Under the pieces are notes generated by a model, which was given only the letters and a program-made list of their open reading frames with translations, searched no databases and was not told the DNA's origin. Made by a program: the position numbers and the translations under genes. Positions 17,043 through 26,117 of a stretch of 64,000 nucleotides of DNA are shown in pieces (position 1 is the first letter of the stretch; each line of letters opens with the position of its first letter). Source of the DNA: an uncultured Roseateles sp. (GTDB taxonomy: Bacteria; Pseudomonadota; Gammaproteobacteria; Burkholderiales; Burkholderiaceae). The DNA lies in contig CAMPJJ010000014.1 in the NCBI GenBank assembly GCA_946886855.1, forward strand, positions 10,486-74,485, in the 5' to 3' direction.

Positions 17043-17879
17043 CTACTCGCCGCGCCACACCGGCTTCCTCCGTTCCGTGAACGCCCCCACGCCCTCGCGG
17101 AAGTCCGCGCTGCCGTAGCACTTCCGGATGAGGTCGTCGACGTCGGGCAGATGGCTCGACGTGAGCCGGCGCAGGATCTCCTTGCTGACCGCCTGCGTCA
17201 CCGGTGCCAGGGGGCTCAAGCGCTCGCAGAGCGCGTCCCGCGCCGCGTCCAGCGCCTCGGCGGCGCAGACCGCATGCAGATAGCCGCATGCGAGCGCCTC
17301 GTCCGCGAGCATCGACTCGGCCAGCAGCAGCATGCGCCGCACGCGCTGCGTTCCCCACGCGGCCTGCAGCCGCGCGATGTTGGCCGCCGACAAGGTGTTG
17401 CCCAGCGTGCGCGCGATGGGCACGGCGAACTTCGCATCCGTCGTCGCGATGCGGAAGTCGCAGGCCGTCGCAATCGCCAGCCCGCCGCCAACGGCCCAGC
17501 CCTCGATCACCGCGACCGTCGGCATCGGCAGTTGCTCGACGAGCTGGATGCCGTGATCGATGCGCTGCTCGTAGGCGACGCCGTCGTCGCCGCCATCGGC
17601 TCCGTCCCGGAAGGCCAGGAACTGCGCGATGTCCGTGCCCGCGACGAACGCCTGGCCGCCCGCGCCGCGGAACACCACGACGCGGATCTCCCGATCTCGC
17701 GCGAGCGACTCGCAGTGCGCGGCGAGCTGCCCGTACATCTCCCAGGTCATCGCATTGCGCGCCTCGGGCCGTTCGAAGGTGATCGTGGCGATCGCGCCCT
17801 CGCGGCTCAGGCGCGTGGTGCCCTGACTCGTGCGCTCGCCGGGCGCTGGATTCGAGCTGTCGCCCAAGGGCCCGCTCAT
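17043..17879 (-). CDS. Enoyl-CoA hydratase/isomerase family protein
   Basis: 278-residue crotonase-fold enzyme. ITFERPEARNAMTWEMY is the usual N-terminal motif. GAGGQAFVAGTDIAQF forms the first half of the oxyanion hole, and IEGWAVGGGLAIATACDFRIA the second. The usual first catalytic Glu position carries another residue, so hydratase activity is not certain. The start ATG overlaps the stop of the upstream CoA-transferase gene (ATGA), showing translational coupling. Together with the CoA-transferase it would activate and process an organic acid as its CoA ester. The last gene of a seven-gene minus-strand run. Confidence 0.9.
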   Translation of the reverse strand: MSGPLGDSSNPAPGERTSQGTTRLSREGAIATITFERPEARNAMTWEMYGQLAAHCESLARDREIRVVVFRGAGGQAFVAGTDIAQFLAFRDGADGGDDGVAYEQRIDHGIQLVEQLPMPTVAVIEGWAVGGGLAIATACDFRIATTDAKFAVPIARTLGNTLSAANIARLQAAWGTQRVRRMLLLAESMLADEALACGYLHAVCAAEALDAARDALCERLSPLAPVTQAVSKEILRRLTSSHLPDVDDLIRKCYGSADFREGVGAFTERRKPVWRGE

Positions 17880-19114
17880 GGGCTCGCCTTCGCGCGCTTC
17901 TCCCCGAACGCGCCGGCGTCGGCCAGCGCGCGCAGCTCCGACGCCTCGATGCCGTACTCCGCCATCACCTCGTCGATGTGCTGCCCCAGCAGCGGCGGCG
18001 GATGCCGCACTTCCTGCGGCGTGCCCAGCAGCTTCACCGCGAAGCCGATGTTGGGCACGCTGCCTTCGATCGGATGCTCGATCTCGATGCGCATCTGGCG
18101 GTGCTTGCCGTGCTCGCTGTTGAACGCCTGCGGATACGTCAGGATCGGTCCCGCCGGAATGCCCGCGGCCAGCATGCGGTCGATCCAATGCTCGGTGGTG
18201 TCCTCACCGAAGCTGCGCTCCAGCGACTCGATCAGCGCCTCGCGATTCGCTAGCCGCAAGGCCACCGAGCCGAAGCGTTCCTCGGCCAGCAGGTCGGGCC
18301 GCTCCAGCAGCGTGCAGAGCTTCGTCCACAGCTTCTGATTCGTCGCGCCCATCACGAAGTAGCCGTCCGACGCCTTCACCGCCTGGTAGGGCGCGCTCAT
18401 GCGGTTGGAGGTGCCCAGCGGCGTCGGCTCGCGGCCGGTGCCCCAGTACTCGCAGGTATCCCAGATCGAGAACGCCAGCGCCGAGTCGAACAGGGACGCA
18501 TCCACGTACTGCCCGCGACCGGTGGCCTTCGCCCCGATGTATGCGGACAGCGCGCCGTAGACCGCGAACAGCGCGCAGCCGATGTCGGCCACCGGCACGC
18601 CGGCCTTCACCGGCGGCCCGTTGGCATACCCGGTCACGCTCATCACGCCGGACATCGCCTGCGCCATCAGGTCGAAGCCCGGCCGCTCCGACCACGGCCC
18701 CGATTGGCCGAAGCCCGAGATGCTCACGTACACCAGCGCCGGATTGATCGCGCTGAGCGTCTCGTGATCCATGCCCAGCCGCTTCATCGCACCGGGGCGG
18801 TAGTTCTCCAGCAGGATGTCGGCGTCCTTGACCATGCGGCGCAGCACCTCCTTGCCCGCCTCGGACTTCAGGTCCAGCGTCACGCTGCGCTTGTTGCGGT
18901 TCATGTTGAGGAAGCCCATGCTGTCGGGCCCCTTCATCTTGAATCCCATCGCGCCGCGGGTCTGGTCGCCTTCGGGCGGCTCGATCTTCACGACGTCGGC
19001 GCCGAGGTCGGCCAGCAGCATGCAGGCATACGGGCCGGCCATGACCTGGGTGATGTCGAGGACGCGTACGCCCTTGAGCGGCAGCGGGCGGTGGGATGCA
19101 GTCGATGCGGTCAT
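17876..19114 (-). CDS. CaiB/BaiF (class III) CoA-transferase
   Basis: 412-residue family III CoA-transferase (formyl-CoA transferase/BaiF group), which moves CoA between organic acids. The N-terminus LKGVRVLDITQVMAGPYACMLLADLGADVVKIE is typical, followed by MNRNKRSVTLDLKSEAGKE and DILLENYRPGAMKRLGMD; the catalytic Asp lies in the YVDASLFDSAL segment. AAGGAG precedes the ATG by 5 nt. Upstream is a Bug-family binding protein, downstream an enoyl-CoA hydratase with ATGA overlap. The set looks like uptake and activation of a carboxylic acid. Confidence 0.95.
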   Translation of the reverse strand: MTASTASHRPLPLKGVRVLDITQVMAGPYACMLLADLGADVVKIEPPEGDQTRGAMGFKMKGPDSMGFLNMNRNKRSVTLDLKSEAGKEVLRRMVKDADILLENYRPGAMKRLGMDHETLSAINPALVYVSISGFGQSGPWSERPGFDLMAQAMSGVMSVTGYANGPPVKAGVPVADIGCALFAVYGALSAYIGAKATGRGQYVDASLFDSALAFSIWDTCEYWGTGREPTPLGTSNRMSAPYQAVKASDGYFVMGATNQKLWTKLCTLLERPDLLAEERFGSVALRLANREALIESLERSFGEDTTEHWIDRMLAAGIPAGPILTYPQAFNSEHGKHRQMRIEIEHPIEGSVPNIGFAVKLLGTPQEVRHPPPLLGQHIDEVMAEYGIEASELRALADAGAFGEKRAKASP

Positions 19115-19125
19115 GGCGACTCCTT

Positions 19126-20121
19126 TCAGGCTTCGACGCGGACGTTCGCGTCCTTCACGACCTTCGCCCACTTCGTGCATTCGGCCTGGATGTACGCGCC
19201 GAACTTCTCGCTGCTGCCGCCGGCGTCTTCCGCGCCGAATTCATCGAGCTTCGCGGCGATCTCCGGCAGCGCGAGCACCTTGTTCACGTCCTGGTTCATG
19301 CGCTGGACCATCTCGGCGGGCAGGCCCTTGGGACCGACCAGGCCGTACCACGACGCGGCGTCCAGGCCGGGGCAGCCCGATTCCGCCAGCGTGGGGACGT
19401 TGGGGTAGCTCCGGGCGCGCTTGATGCGCGTCTGCGCGATCGCGGTGACCTTGCCCTGCTTGATGAAGGGCGTGGCCGCGGTCATCGTGTCGAAGGCGAA
19501 GTCGATCTGGCCGCCCATCAGGTCGACCAGCAGCGCCGACGAGCCCTTGTAGGGCACGTGCGTGGCCTTGACCTGGGTGGCGAGCATGAACATCTCCAGG
19601 GCCAGGTGTTGCGCCGAGCCGATGCCCGACGAGCCGAAGGACACCTGGCCCGGCCTGCTGCGGCAGAGCTCGACGATCTCCGGCACCGTGCGCACCTTCT
19701 GCGTGTCCACGCAGGTGAGCACGTTGGGCGTGACGCCGACCATGACGATGGGGGAGAAGTCGCGGCGCGGGTCGTACTTGACGTTGGTCATCAGCGCCGG
19801 CGCGATCGCGTTGCTGTTGACGTGGGCCATCAGCAGCGTGGTGCCGTCCGGCGGCTGCTTGGACACGAAGTCCGCGGCGATGACGCCGGTGGCGCCGGGC
19901 TTGTTCTCGACCAGCACCTGCGTGCCCCACAGGACGCTGAGCTTCTGCGCCAGCACGCGCGCCAGCACGTCGGTGCCGCCGCCGGCGGCGAAGCCGACGA
20001 TGATCCGCACCGGGGTGGTGGGCAGCGGGGCCGCGCGCACGGCCGTGGGCGTCAGCGCGGGGAGGGCGAGGGTGCCCATCCCGGCACAGAGGCCGGCACT
20101 GGTGAAGGTTCTGCGGCGCAT
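19126..20121 (-). CDS. Bug family (TctC) periplasmic binding protein
   Basis: 331-residue tripartite-tricarboxylate-transporter receptor of the Bug family, greatly expanded in Burkholderiales. It starts MRRRTF with a Tat-like or Sec signal ending near AVRA, then PVRIIVGFAAGGGTDVLARVLAQKLS, the diagnostic first helix. ENKPGATGVIAADFVSKQPPDG-type text and a later GGQIDFAFDT segment fit the family. GGAGA precedes the ATG. No TctA/TctB membrane genes are nearby, which is common for orphan Bug proteins. The ligand is probably the acid handled by the adjacent CoA-transferase. Confidence 0.94.
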   Translation of the reverse strand: MRRRTFTSAGLCAGMGTLALPALTPTAVRAAPLPTTPVRIIVGFAAGGGTDVLARVLAQKLSVLWGTQVLVENKPGATGVIAADFVSKQPPDGTTLLMAHVNSNAIAPALMTNVKYDPRRDFSPIVMVGVTPNVLTCVDTQKVRTVPEIVELCRSRPGQVSFGSSGIGSAQHLALEMFMLATQVKATHVPYKGSSALLVDLMGGQIDFAFDTMTAATPFIKQGKVTAIAQTRIKRARSYPNVPTLAESGCPGLDAASWYGLVGPKGLPAEMVQRMNQDVNKVLALPEIAAKLDEFGAEDAGGSSEKFGAYIQAECTKWAKVVKDANVRVEA

Positions 20122-20190
20122 CGTTGTCTCCGTCCTTGTCGTTGGTCTGTGGGGACGACTATTGAGCAACGAGGGGGCCGCCGGCCATCG

Positions 20191-21141
20191 CTAATTCGGC
20201 GGATCAGGTTTCGCGGAATTCGTACGCGCCAGACTCTGGCGAGCGAACACCTCGGCGACGCTGACGGCCGCGGGCGACAGGCTGGCCGCGGGCCGGCAGC
20301 ACAGGACGAACTGGCGCTGCGCCCAGGGCGCGGGGATTTCCACGCGCAGGAAGCGGGCGCCGCCTGCGACCGCCTTCGCGACGGCCTTGGGCATCACGCC
20401 GACGCCCAGCCCCTGCGCGATCAGCGCGGCGATGCTGTCGAAGCCGCCGACCCGCATGCGCATGCGCAGCAGGCGGCCGGACTCGTTGGCGAGCTTCTCG
20501 AGCAGGGCCGAGATGGCCGAGCCCTCGCCGAGCCCGATGACGTCGCAGGCGAGGATGTTGTCGAGCGTCGCCGGCGCGTGGGCGAACAGCGCGTGGCCGC
20601 GCGGCGCGACCAGCACGAGCTCATCGCCGCGATACGGCATCGTCGGCAGGTCGACGGCGCCGAGCGAGGCTTCGAAGATGCCGATGTCGGCGGTGCCGCG
20701 GGTCAGCGCCTGCTGGACGTTGAGGCTGTTCATCTCCTGCAGGTCGATGCTCACGCCGGGGCAGGCGGCCGCGCAGCGCTCGATGTCGGCGGGGACGAAC
20801 TGCAGGACGGCCGACTTCGGCGCCGCGAGCCGCACCACGCCCTGGGCGCCGCCGACGAAGGACGCGGCGTCGTCCTGCATGCGCAGCACCGTGTGGGTGA
20901 TGTTGCGCGCATGGGCCAGCATCGCGCGGCCCGCGTCCGTCAGCGCCATGCCGTGCGGCTTGCGCAGGAAGAGCGGCAGGCCGAACTGCGCTTCCAGCTC
21001 GGCGATGCGCCGCGACGCGGCGGCCGGCGCGATGTGCAGGCGCTCCGCCGCGCGCGTGACGCCGCCGAGCTCGGCGGTGGCGATGAACAGGTGAACCGTG
21101 GTGAGGTCGAAGTGCGGGCGGGCGGGGAGCTTCAGCGTCAT
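20191..21141 (-). CDS. LysR family transcriptional regulator
   Basis: 316-residue LysR-type regulator. The helix-turn-helix covers about residues 10-65 (DLTTVHLFIATAELGGVTRAAERLHIAPAAASRRIAELE in outline), followed by the effector domain. It lies 7 nt after the molybdenum subunit gene and 69 nt before the Bug gene, all on the minus strand, so it sits inside the catabolic run rather than divergent from it. It probably controls this run in response to the substrate. Confidence 0.92.
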   Translation of the reverse strand: MTLKLPARPHFDLTTVHLFIATAELGGVTRAAERLHIAPAAASRRIAELEAQFGLPLFLRKPHGMALTDAGRAMLAHARNITHTVLRMQDDAASFVGGAQGVVRLAAPKSAVLQFVPADIERCAAACPGVSIDLQEMNSLNVQQALTRGTADIGIFEASLGAVDLPTMPYRGDELVLVAPRGHALFAHAPATLDNILACDVIGLGEGSAISALLEKLANESGRLLRMRMRVGGFDSIAALIAQGLGVGVMPKAVAKAVAGGARFLRVEIPAPWAQRQFVLCCRPAASLSPAAVSVAEVFARQSLARTNSAKPDPPN

Positions 21142-21148
21142 CCGCCGA

Positions 21149-23461
21149 TTACATCAGGTCGTCCAGGCGTATCGGCAGATCCCGCACCCGTCGCCCGCAG
21201 GCGTTGAAGACGGCGTTCGCCACCGCCGCGCCGACGCCGGTGATGCCGATCTCGCCCACGCCGTGCGCGCCCATCGGCGTGTGCGGATCGGCGATGTCGG
21301 TCCAGATCACGTCGATGTCCGGCACGTCCATGTGCACCGGCACGTGGTACTCGGCCAGGCTGGGATTCATGATGCGGCCGTTGCGTTCGTCGAACTGCGT
21401 CTCCTCCGTCAGCGCCAGGCCCAGGCCCATCACGATGCCGCCGCGGAACTGGCTGGCGGCCAGCTTCGGGTTGATGATGCGGCCGCAGTCGAACGAGCCC
21501 AGGAAGCGGCTCACGCGCGCCTCGCCGGTCACCGCGTTCACCCGCACCTCGCAGAACATCGCGCCGAACGAATGCATGGACCAGTGCTGCATCTCCAGCG
21601 GCGGCGGGGCGCTCGCCTCGACGCGGAGGTCCTCGCGTTGCGCGGCGGACAGGAGGTCCGTCAGGCGTTGCTGCCGCCCCGGATCCTCCCGGCTGACGAG
21701 CGCGCCGTCGCGCGCCTCGACCTGGTCCGCCTTGAGCCCATGCAGCGGCGAGCCTTTGTCGGCCGGCTTCAGCAGGCCCTCGATCAAGGCGTCGCAGGCC
21801 AGCATCACGGCCTTGCCGATCGAGGCCGTCTGCTGCGACCCGCCCGCCAGCACCACGCCGGGGAAGCTTGAATCGCCGTAGCTGAAGTCCACGTCCGCCA
21901 TCGTCAGACCGAGGCGCTCCGCCGTGATCTGCGTCTGCGCGGTGGCCGTGCCCATGCCCATCTCATGCGCGGCGATCTGGACCCGGACGCGTCCGTCGGC
22001 GGACAGCGTGAGCCGGGCCGCGCCGCCCGGCATGCGGTAGTACGGGTAGGTGGCGGTCGCACAGCCCATGCCGACCCACCACTCGCCCTCCCGCCGCGCG
22101 CCGGTCCGGGCAGCGCGCTGCTGCCAGCCGAAACGCTCGGCGCCCGCGCGGTAGGCCTCGGCCAGGTGGCGCGAGGAGAACGGCGTGCCGGTCGTGGGGT
22201 CCTTCTCCGGCTCGTTGCGCAGGCGCAGCGCGATCGGGTCCATGTCCAGCGCGACCGCCAGTTCGTCGATGGCCGATTCGAGCGCGAAGGTCCCGACGGA
22301 TTCGCCGGGCGCGCGCATGAAGGTGTTGGCCAGCATGTCGACCGTTGCGGTCTGCACGTCCAGCTTGAAGCTGCCGGCGCCGTACACGCAGCGCGCGGGC
22401 AGGATGAAGGGTTCCGGCATGTTGTTGTGCGCGGTCATCGCGACGGTGCCGGTGTGGATCAGGGCGTCGAAGCGGCCGTCGGCCTGCGCGCCGAGGGCGA
22501 CGCGCTGTTCCGTGCAGGTCCGTCCGCCCACGACGCGGTGCACGCCCTCGCGCGACAACATGATCCGCACCGGCCGTCCGGCCAGCCGCGACGCCGCCGC
22601 GGCCAGCACCTGGTGCCGCCACAGCGTCTTGCTGCCGAAGCCTCCGCCGACGAAGGGCGAGGTGACCTGCACCTGTTTCTCGTCCAGGCCGAAGATCTGC
22701 GCCAGCGTCCACGCGCAGTGCGCCACGCCTTGCGACGCGTCGTGCACGTGGAGCTCGTCGCCGTGCCACGCCAGCGTCGCCGCGTGCAGTTCGATCGGAT
22801 TGTGGTTGTAGCGCGGCGTGGTGTAGGTGGCGTCCACGCGATGCGGCGCGGCGAGCAGGGCGGCTTCCGCATCGCCGATCTCGGTGTGCAGCGGCTCCCC
22901 CTGGAAGACGCCGGTCTGGGTGCCGGCGGCCTTCGCGTCGCCGAAGGCCGTGATGGCGGCCTCCTCCTGATAACTCACGCGGATCAGCGAGGCAGCGTGA
23001 TCGGCCTGTTCCTGCGACGCGGCGAGCACCAGGGCGATCGGCTGGCCGTTCCAGTGCACGCGGTCGTCCTGCATCACCGGCAGGTCGTCGCCGCCGGCGG
23101 CCTTGTCCTTGGTCATGAACAGCGGCGCCGGTTTCATCTTCGGCGCGTTGCGATGCGTCATCACGAGCGCGACGCCGGCGGCGGCTTCGGCGGCGCCGGT
23201 CTCGAGCGCGGACACGCGCCCCTTGGCGATCGTGCTGTAGACGAGCGCGGCGTACAGCAGCCCCGCCATCGGGAACTCGGCGGCGAAGCGGGCCTCGCCC
23301 TTCACCTTCAACGCGCCGTCCACCCGCGAGACCGGCGAGCCGACCAGCCCCTCGCGACGCGCGATCAACGCATCCGGCGTGCCGCCGGGCATCCAGGCAT
23401 CGGGCGCGATCTCGATCGCCTTCTTCATCGCCGCCTGGGCGGCGTCCTTGAGCAGACTCAT
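21149..23461 (-). CDS. Molybdenum hydroxylase large subunit (PaoC/XdhA-like)
   Basis: 770-residue molybdopterin-binding subunit of the xanthine dehydrogenase family, closest in organisation to periplasmic aldehyde oxidoreductase PaoC. It opens with PVSRVDGALKVKGEARFAAEF, has FVGGGFGSKTL in the Mo-cofactor loop, FMRAPGESVGTFALESAIDE, HEMGMGTATAQTQI, and a C-terminal GVGEIGITGVGAAVANAVFNACG with the conserved Glu of the active site. No signal peptide is visible. The start overlaps the stop of the FAD subunit (ATGA). With the two upstream genes it forms an L-M-S heterotrimer that would oxidise an aldehyde or N-heterocycle. Confidence 0.93.
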   Translation of the reverse strand: MSLLKDAAQAAMKKAIEIAPDAWMPGGTPDALIARREGLVGSPVSRVDGALKVKGEARFAAEFPMAGLLYAALVYSTIAKGRVSALETGAAEAAAGVALVMTHRNAPKMKPAPLFMTKDKAAGGDDLPVMQDDRVHWNGQPIALVLAASQEQADHAASLIRVSYQEEAAITAFGDAKAAGTQTGVFQGEPLHTEIGDAEAALLAAPHRVDATYTTPRYNHNPIELHAATLAWHGDELHVHDASQGVAHCAWTLAQIFGLDEKQVQVTSPFVGGGFGSKTLWRHQVLAAAASRLAGRPVRIMLSREGVHRVVGGRTCTEQRVALGAQADGRFDALIHTGTVAMTAHNNMPEPFILPARCVYGAGSFKLDVQTATVDMLANTFMRAPGESVGTFALESAIDELAVALDMDPIALRLRNEPEKDPTTGTPFSSRHLAEAYRAGAERFGWQQRAARTGARREGEWWVGMGCATATYPYYRMPGGAARLTLSADGRVRVQIAAHEMGMGTATAQTQITAERLGLTMADVDFSYGDSSFPGVVLAGGSQQTASIGKAVMLACDALIEGLLKPADKGSPLHGLKADQVEARDGALVSREDPGRQQRLTDLLSAAQREDLRVEASAPPPLEMQHWSMHSFGAMFCEVRVNAVTGEARVSRFLGSFDCGRIINPKLAASQFRGGIVMGLGLALTEETQFDERNGRIMNPSLAEYHVPVHMDVPDIDVIWTDIADPHTPMGAHGVGEIGITGVGAAVANAVFNACGRRVRDLPIRLDDLM

Positions 23462-24444
23462 GGCTGGGTCTCCGTCAGTTGGCGCAGCACGGCGATCACC
23501 GTGCGACGCGCCAGATCGATCTTGAAGGCGTTGTGGCGCAGCGGTTGGGCATCGGCCAGCTCCGCATCGATCGCGGCCAGGAAGGCGGACTCCGTGGCCG
23601 CCTGGTCCTTGAGCAGCGCTTCCGCCTTCAGGGCGCGCCAGGGCTTGTGCGCGACGCCGCCGAGCGCCAGCCGGACGTCCTTCACCCGCCCGTCCTGCAG
23701 CTCGAGCGCCGCGGCCACCGACACCAGCGCGAACGCGTAGCTCGACCGGTCCCGCACCTTGCGGTAGGTGGAGCGCGTGGCGAAGGCCAGCGCCGGCAGT
23801 TCGACGGCGGTGATCAGTTCCCCGGGCCGCAGCTGCGTGTCGAGGTCGGGACGGTCTTCGGGCAGGCGATGCAGGTCGGTCAGCGGCAGCGAGCGGTCGC
23901 CGTCCGGATGCCGCAGATGGACCACCGCATCGAGCGCCGCAAGCGCGACGCACATGTCCGACGGATGCGTCGCCACGCAGGCCGGCGAAGCACCGAGGAT
24001 CGCGTGCATGCGGTTGAAACCGTCCCGCGCGTCGCAGCCTTGCCCGGGTTCGCGCTTGTTGCAGCGCGAGCCGTCACTGTCGTAGAAATACGCGCAGCGC
24101 GTGCGCTGCAGCAGATTGCCGCCGACGGTCGCCATGTTGCGGATCTGCGCCGAGGCGCCCGCGACGATCGCGCGCGACAGCAACGGGAAGCGCTCGCGCA
24201 CGGCGGGATGGGCGGCCAGCGCGGTGTTGCGCACGCCAGCGCCGATGGTGAGGCGACCGTCGTCGTGCGCGGTGATGCCGCCCTCGAGTCCGGTGACGTC
24301 GACCAGCGAGTCCGGTTGCGCCAGCGTCTCCCGCATCAGATCCACGAGATTGGTTCCGCCGCCGAGGTATCTCGCGCCCGGCGCCGCGCCCTTGAGCAAG
24401 GCCTCGGCCGGGTCGCCGGCGCGGGTGTAGGTGAAGGCTTTCAT
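23458..24444 (-). CDS. Molybdenum hydroxylase FAD subunit (PaoB-like)
   Basis: 328-residue FAD-binding subunit. MKAFTYTRAGDPAEAL opens the protein; ARYLGGGTNLVDLM and ATVGGNLLQRTRCAYFYD are the FAD-contacting loops. The segment with CAYFYDSDGSRCNKREPGQGCDA resembles the extra 4Fe-4S cluster insertion known from PaoB-like subunits. It passes electrons from the Fe-S subunit to the acceptor. ATGA overlaps link it to both neighbours, so the three subunits are made together. Confidence 0.92.
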   Translation of the reverse strand: MKAFTYTRAGDPAEALLKGAAPGARYLGGGTNLVDLMRETLAQPDSLVDVTGLEGGITAHDDGRLTIGAGVRNTALAAHPAVRERFPLLSRAIVAGASAQIRNMATVGGNLLQRTRCAYFYDSDGSRCNKREPGQGCDARDGFNRMHAILGASPACVATHPSDMCVALAALDAVVHLRHPDGDRSLPLTDLHRLPEDRPDLDTQLRPGELITAVELPALAFATRSTYRKVRDRSSYAFALVSVAAALELQDGRVKDVRLALGGVAHKPWRALKAEALLKDQAATESAFLAAIDAELADAQPLRHNAFKIDLARRTVIAVLRQLTETQP

Positions 24445-24953
24445 CGCGTGGCCTCCGCCCCGTTCGCGCCGGCGGCGATCGCCTCGACGATGCCGTTGTA
24501 GGCGCCGCATCGGCAAAGATTGCCGCTCATGCGCTCGCGCAGCTCCTCGCGGGTCAGCGGGATGACGCGCGCCTGCAGATCCTGCGTCACATGGCTGGGC
24601 ACGCCGCGCCGACATTCCTCCGCCATGGCCACGGCTGAGCAGATCTGTCCCGGCGTGCAGTAGCCGCACTGGAAGCCATCGTGGTCGATGAAGGCCTGCT
24701 GCAAGGGGTGCAAGCCTTCCTGCGTCGCCAGCCCTTCAATGGTCGTGATCGACCGCCCCGCGTACTGCACGGCGAGCGCCAGGCAGCCGAGGATGCGTTC
24801 GCCGTCGACCAGGACGGTGCAGGCGCCGCAGGCGCCCTGGTCGCAGCCTTTTTTCGAACCGGCCAGGTGCAGGTGCTCGCGCAGGAAGTCGAGCAGGGAG
24901 ACCCGCGGGTCTTCCGGCAAGGGGACGGTCGTCCCGTTGATGGTGATGGACAC
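24441..24953 (-). CDS. Molybdenum hydroxylase 2Fe-2S subunit (PaoA-like)
   Basis: 170-residue iron-sulphur subunit. The plant-type 2Fe-2S site is in KKGCDQGACGACTVLVDG, the second cluster uses CGYCTPGQ and NLCRCGAYNGI. I chose the GTG at 24953 (VSITINGTTVPL) because GGAG lies 8 nt upstream and the protein then begins at the conserved first strand. Escherichia PaoA has a Tat leader; none is visible here, so the enzyme is probably cytoplasmic. First gene of the minus-strand run. A maturation chaperone of the PaoD/XdhC type is not found nearby. Confidence 0.92.
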   Translation of the reverse strand: MSITINGTTVPLPEDPRVSLLDFLREHLHLAGSKKGCDQGACGACTVLVDGERILGCLALAVQYAGRSITTIEGLATQEGLHPLQQAFIDHDGFQCGYCTPGQICSAVAMAEECRRGVPSHVTQDLQARVIPLTREELRERMSGNLCRCGAYNGIVEAIAAGANGAEATR

Positions 24954-25201
24954 GGTGGAAGCTCCGCGAAGCCGAGGAAGACCCGCAACTGGCAAGCTCG
25001 GTGCCCGTCGCCGGGTTGATGCGCTTGAAGGGGCGCCGCGCGCAAGGGTGCTCCTACCAATGGGGGAACGGGACGCCAGCGGCCCCGCCGGGCTTCCCAG
25101 GCCCATGGAATCGATCAAGAATCACTGCTCGGGCATTGCCGTTGGGAGCGGTCCAAGCGACGTCAGTTCGCGACCGGTCCCCTGTACCCAGGGAGGCGAT
25201 G

Positions 25202-25501
25202 ATGTCGAAGCGATTCACACTGTGCGGCGCGGACGTGCTGGGTGGGGGCATGAGCCTCCTCGCCGTCGCGCTGCTGCCGCTGGGCGGCTTGATGGACGAA
25301 ACTGCGCTTCAGCGGCGGACCCGGGAGGTCGCCGAGCGACGGGCGCTCGCTCAGTTGATGGCCGGGCTGCGGGAGGATGCCTCGCTGGTGGCGGTGTCAG
25401 TGCCGGTGCCGGTGCCGGTGCCGGTGCCGCTGACGTTGCCATCGCCGTTGCCATCGCGGTTGCCGCCGCCGTTGCCACGACGGACAGACAGACCCGGCTG
25501 A
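25202..25501 (+). CDS. Small protein with a Pro-Val repeat
   Basis: 99-residue open frame, not recognised. GGGAGG lies just before two in-frame ATGs (25199 and 25202); the second has better spacing. Residues 8-31 are hydrophobic (FTLCGADVLGGGMSLLAVAL), possibly a signal or membrane anchor, followed by a charged helix ETALQRRTREVAERRALAQLM. The C-terminal third is low-complexity: VPVPVPVPVP, then LPSPLPSRLPPPLP, encoded by GTGCCG and TTGCCATCG repeats. Codon pattern and repeats leave real coding status uncertain. It precedes the GH5 remnant. Confidence 0.4.
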   Translation: MSKRFTLCGADVLGGGMSLLAVALLPLGGLMDETALQRRTREVAERRALAQLMAGLREDASLVAVSVPVPVPVPVPLTLPSPLPSRLPPPLPRRTDRPG

Positions 25502-25651
25502 CGAATGCGTCGGGCGGAACGCTGACGAGCGAATGTGTCGGGGGTTACCCATGCTCACGAGGCTCGCGCCGAAGGCCGGCGCGCCTGCGCCTGCGCAGTG
25601 CGCCTGCCTGTCTGCCCGGCGACGCTGCGTTCCACGGGTCGTCCGAGCGGC

Positions 25652-26014
25652 GCGCTGAACACCAGCGTGAATCCCGACCTGGCCAACAAGACGCCGCTGC
25701 AGGTGCTGGACCGCATCGTGGCCGAGTTCGCGACGCGCGGTTTCTACGTCCTGCTCGACCACCACGGTCCGGACCGCAACGCCATCTCCACGACGCCGCA
25801 GATTCCCGGCTGCTCCATGGACCAACGGGTGGCGGACCCGCAGTTCGTGGCCGACCGTTACCGCAACGTGCCCAACGTCTTCGCGATCGATCTGAAGAAC
25901 GAGCCGCACAGCACCGGCGGCTCCGGCGCGTTCTGGGGCACGGGCGACATCAACAACGATTGGAAGCTGGCCGCCGAGCGCGCCGGCAGCGCGGTGCTGA
26001 GCAGCAACAGCAAG
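25652..26014 (+). pseudogene. Remnant of a GH5 cellulase (endoglucanase)
   Basis: About 120 residues in one frame match the middle of a glycoside hydrolase family 5 endoglucanase: LNTSVNPDLANKTPLQVLDR, GFYVLLDHHGPD, QFVADRYRNVPNVFAIDLKNEPH (the NEP Glu, at 25901-25903, is the family's acid/base residue), then WGTGD, NDWKLAAERAG and AVLSSNSKLG. No signal peptide or first barrel strands precede it, about ten residues seem missing between SMDQ and FVADRY, and the frame ends shortly after AVLSSN, before the nucleophile Glu. A full enzyme would need several hundred residues. I call it a broken gene left after deletions. Confidence 0.7.
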
Positions 26015-26095
26015 CTGGGACGGCTCGGCGGTGGACGCCAACGTGTGCAAGTAGGCGGGTGACCGCCTGCAGCGCACCGAACGGCAGAAGGAAGT

Positions 26096-26117
26096 ACGGG
26101 CCGCAAAGGCGGCCCGT
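26096..26117. terminator. Hairpin between GH5 remnant and HEPN gene
   Basis: Perfect 9-bp stem ACGGGCCGC (26096-26104) / GCGGCCCGT (26109-26117) with loop AAAG, followed by GTT but no T run. Could be a relic terminator. Confidence 0.4.

Noticed and set aside
25400..25480. Repeated GTGCCG/TTGCCATCG units considered as a CRISPR or integration site
   Set aside because: Units are 6-9 nt with no spacers; simple sequence repeat only.
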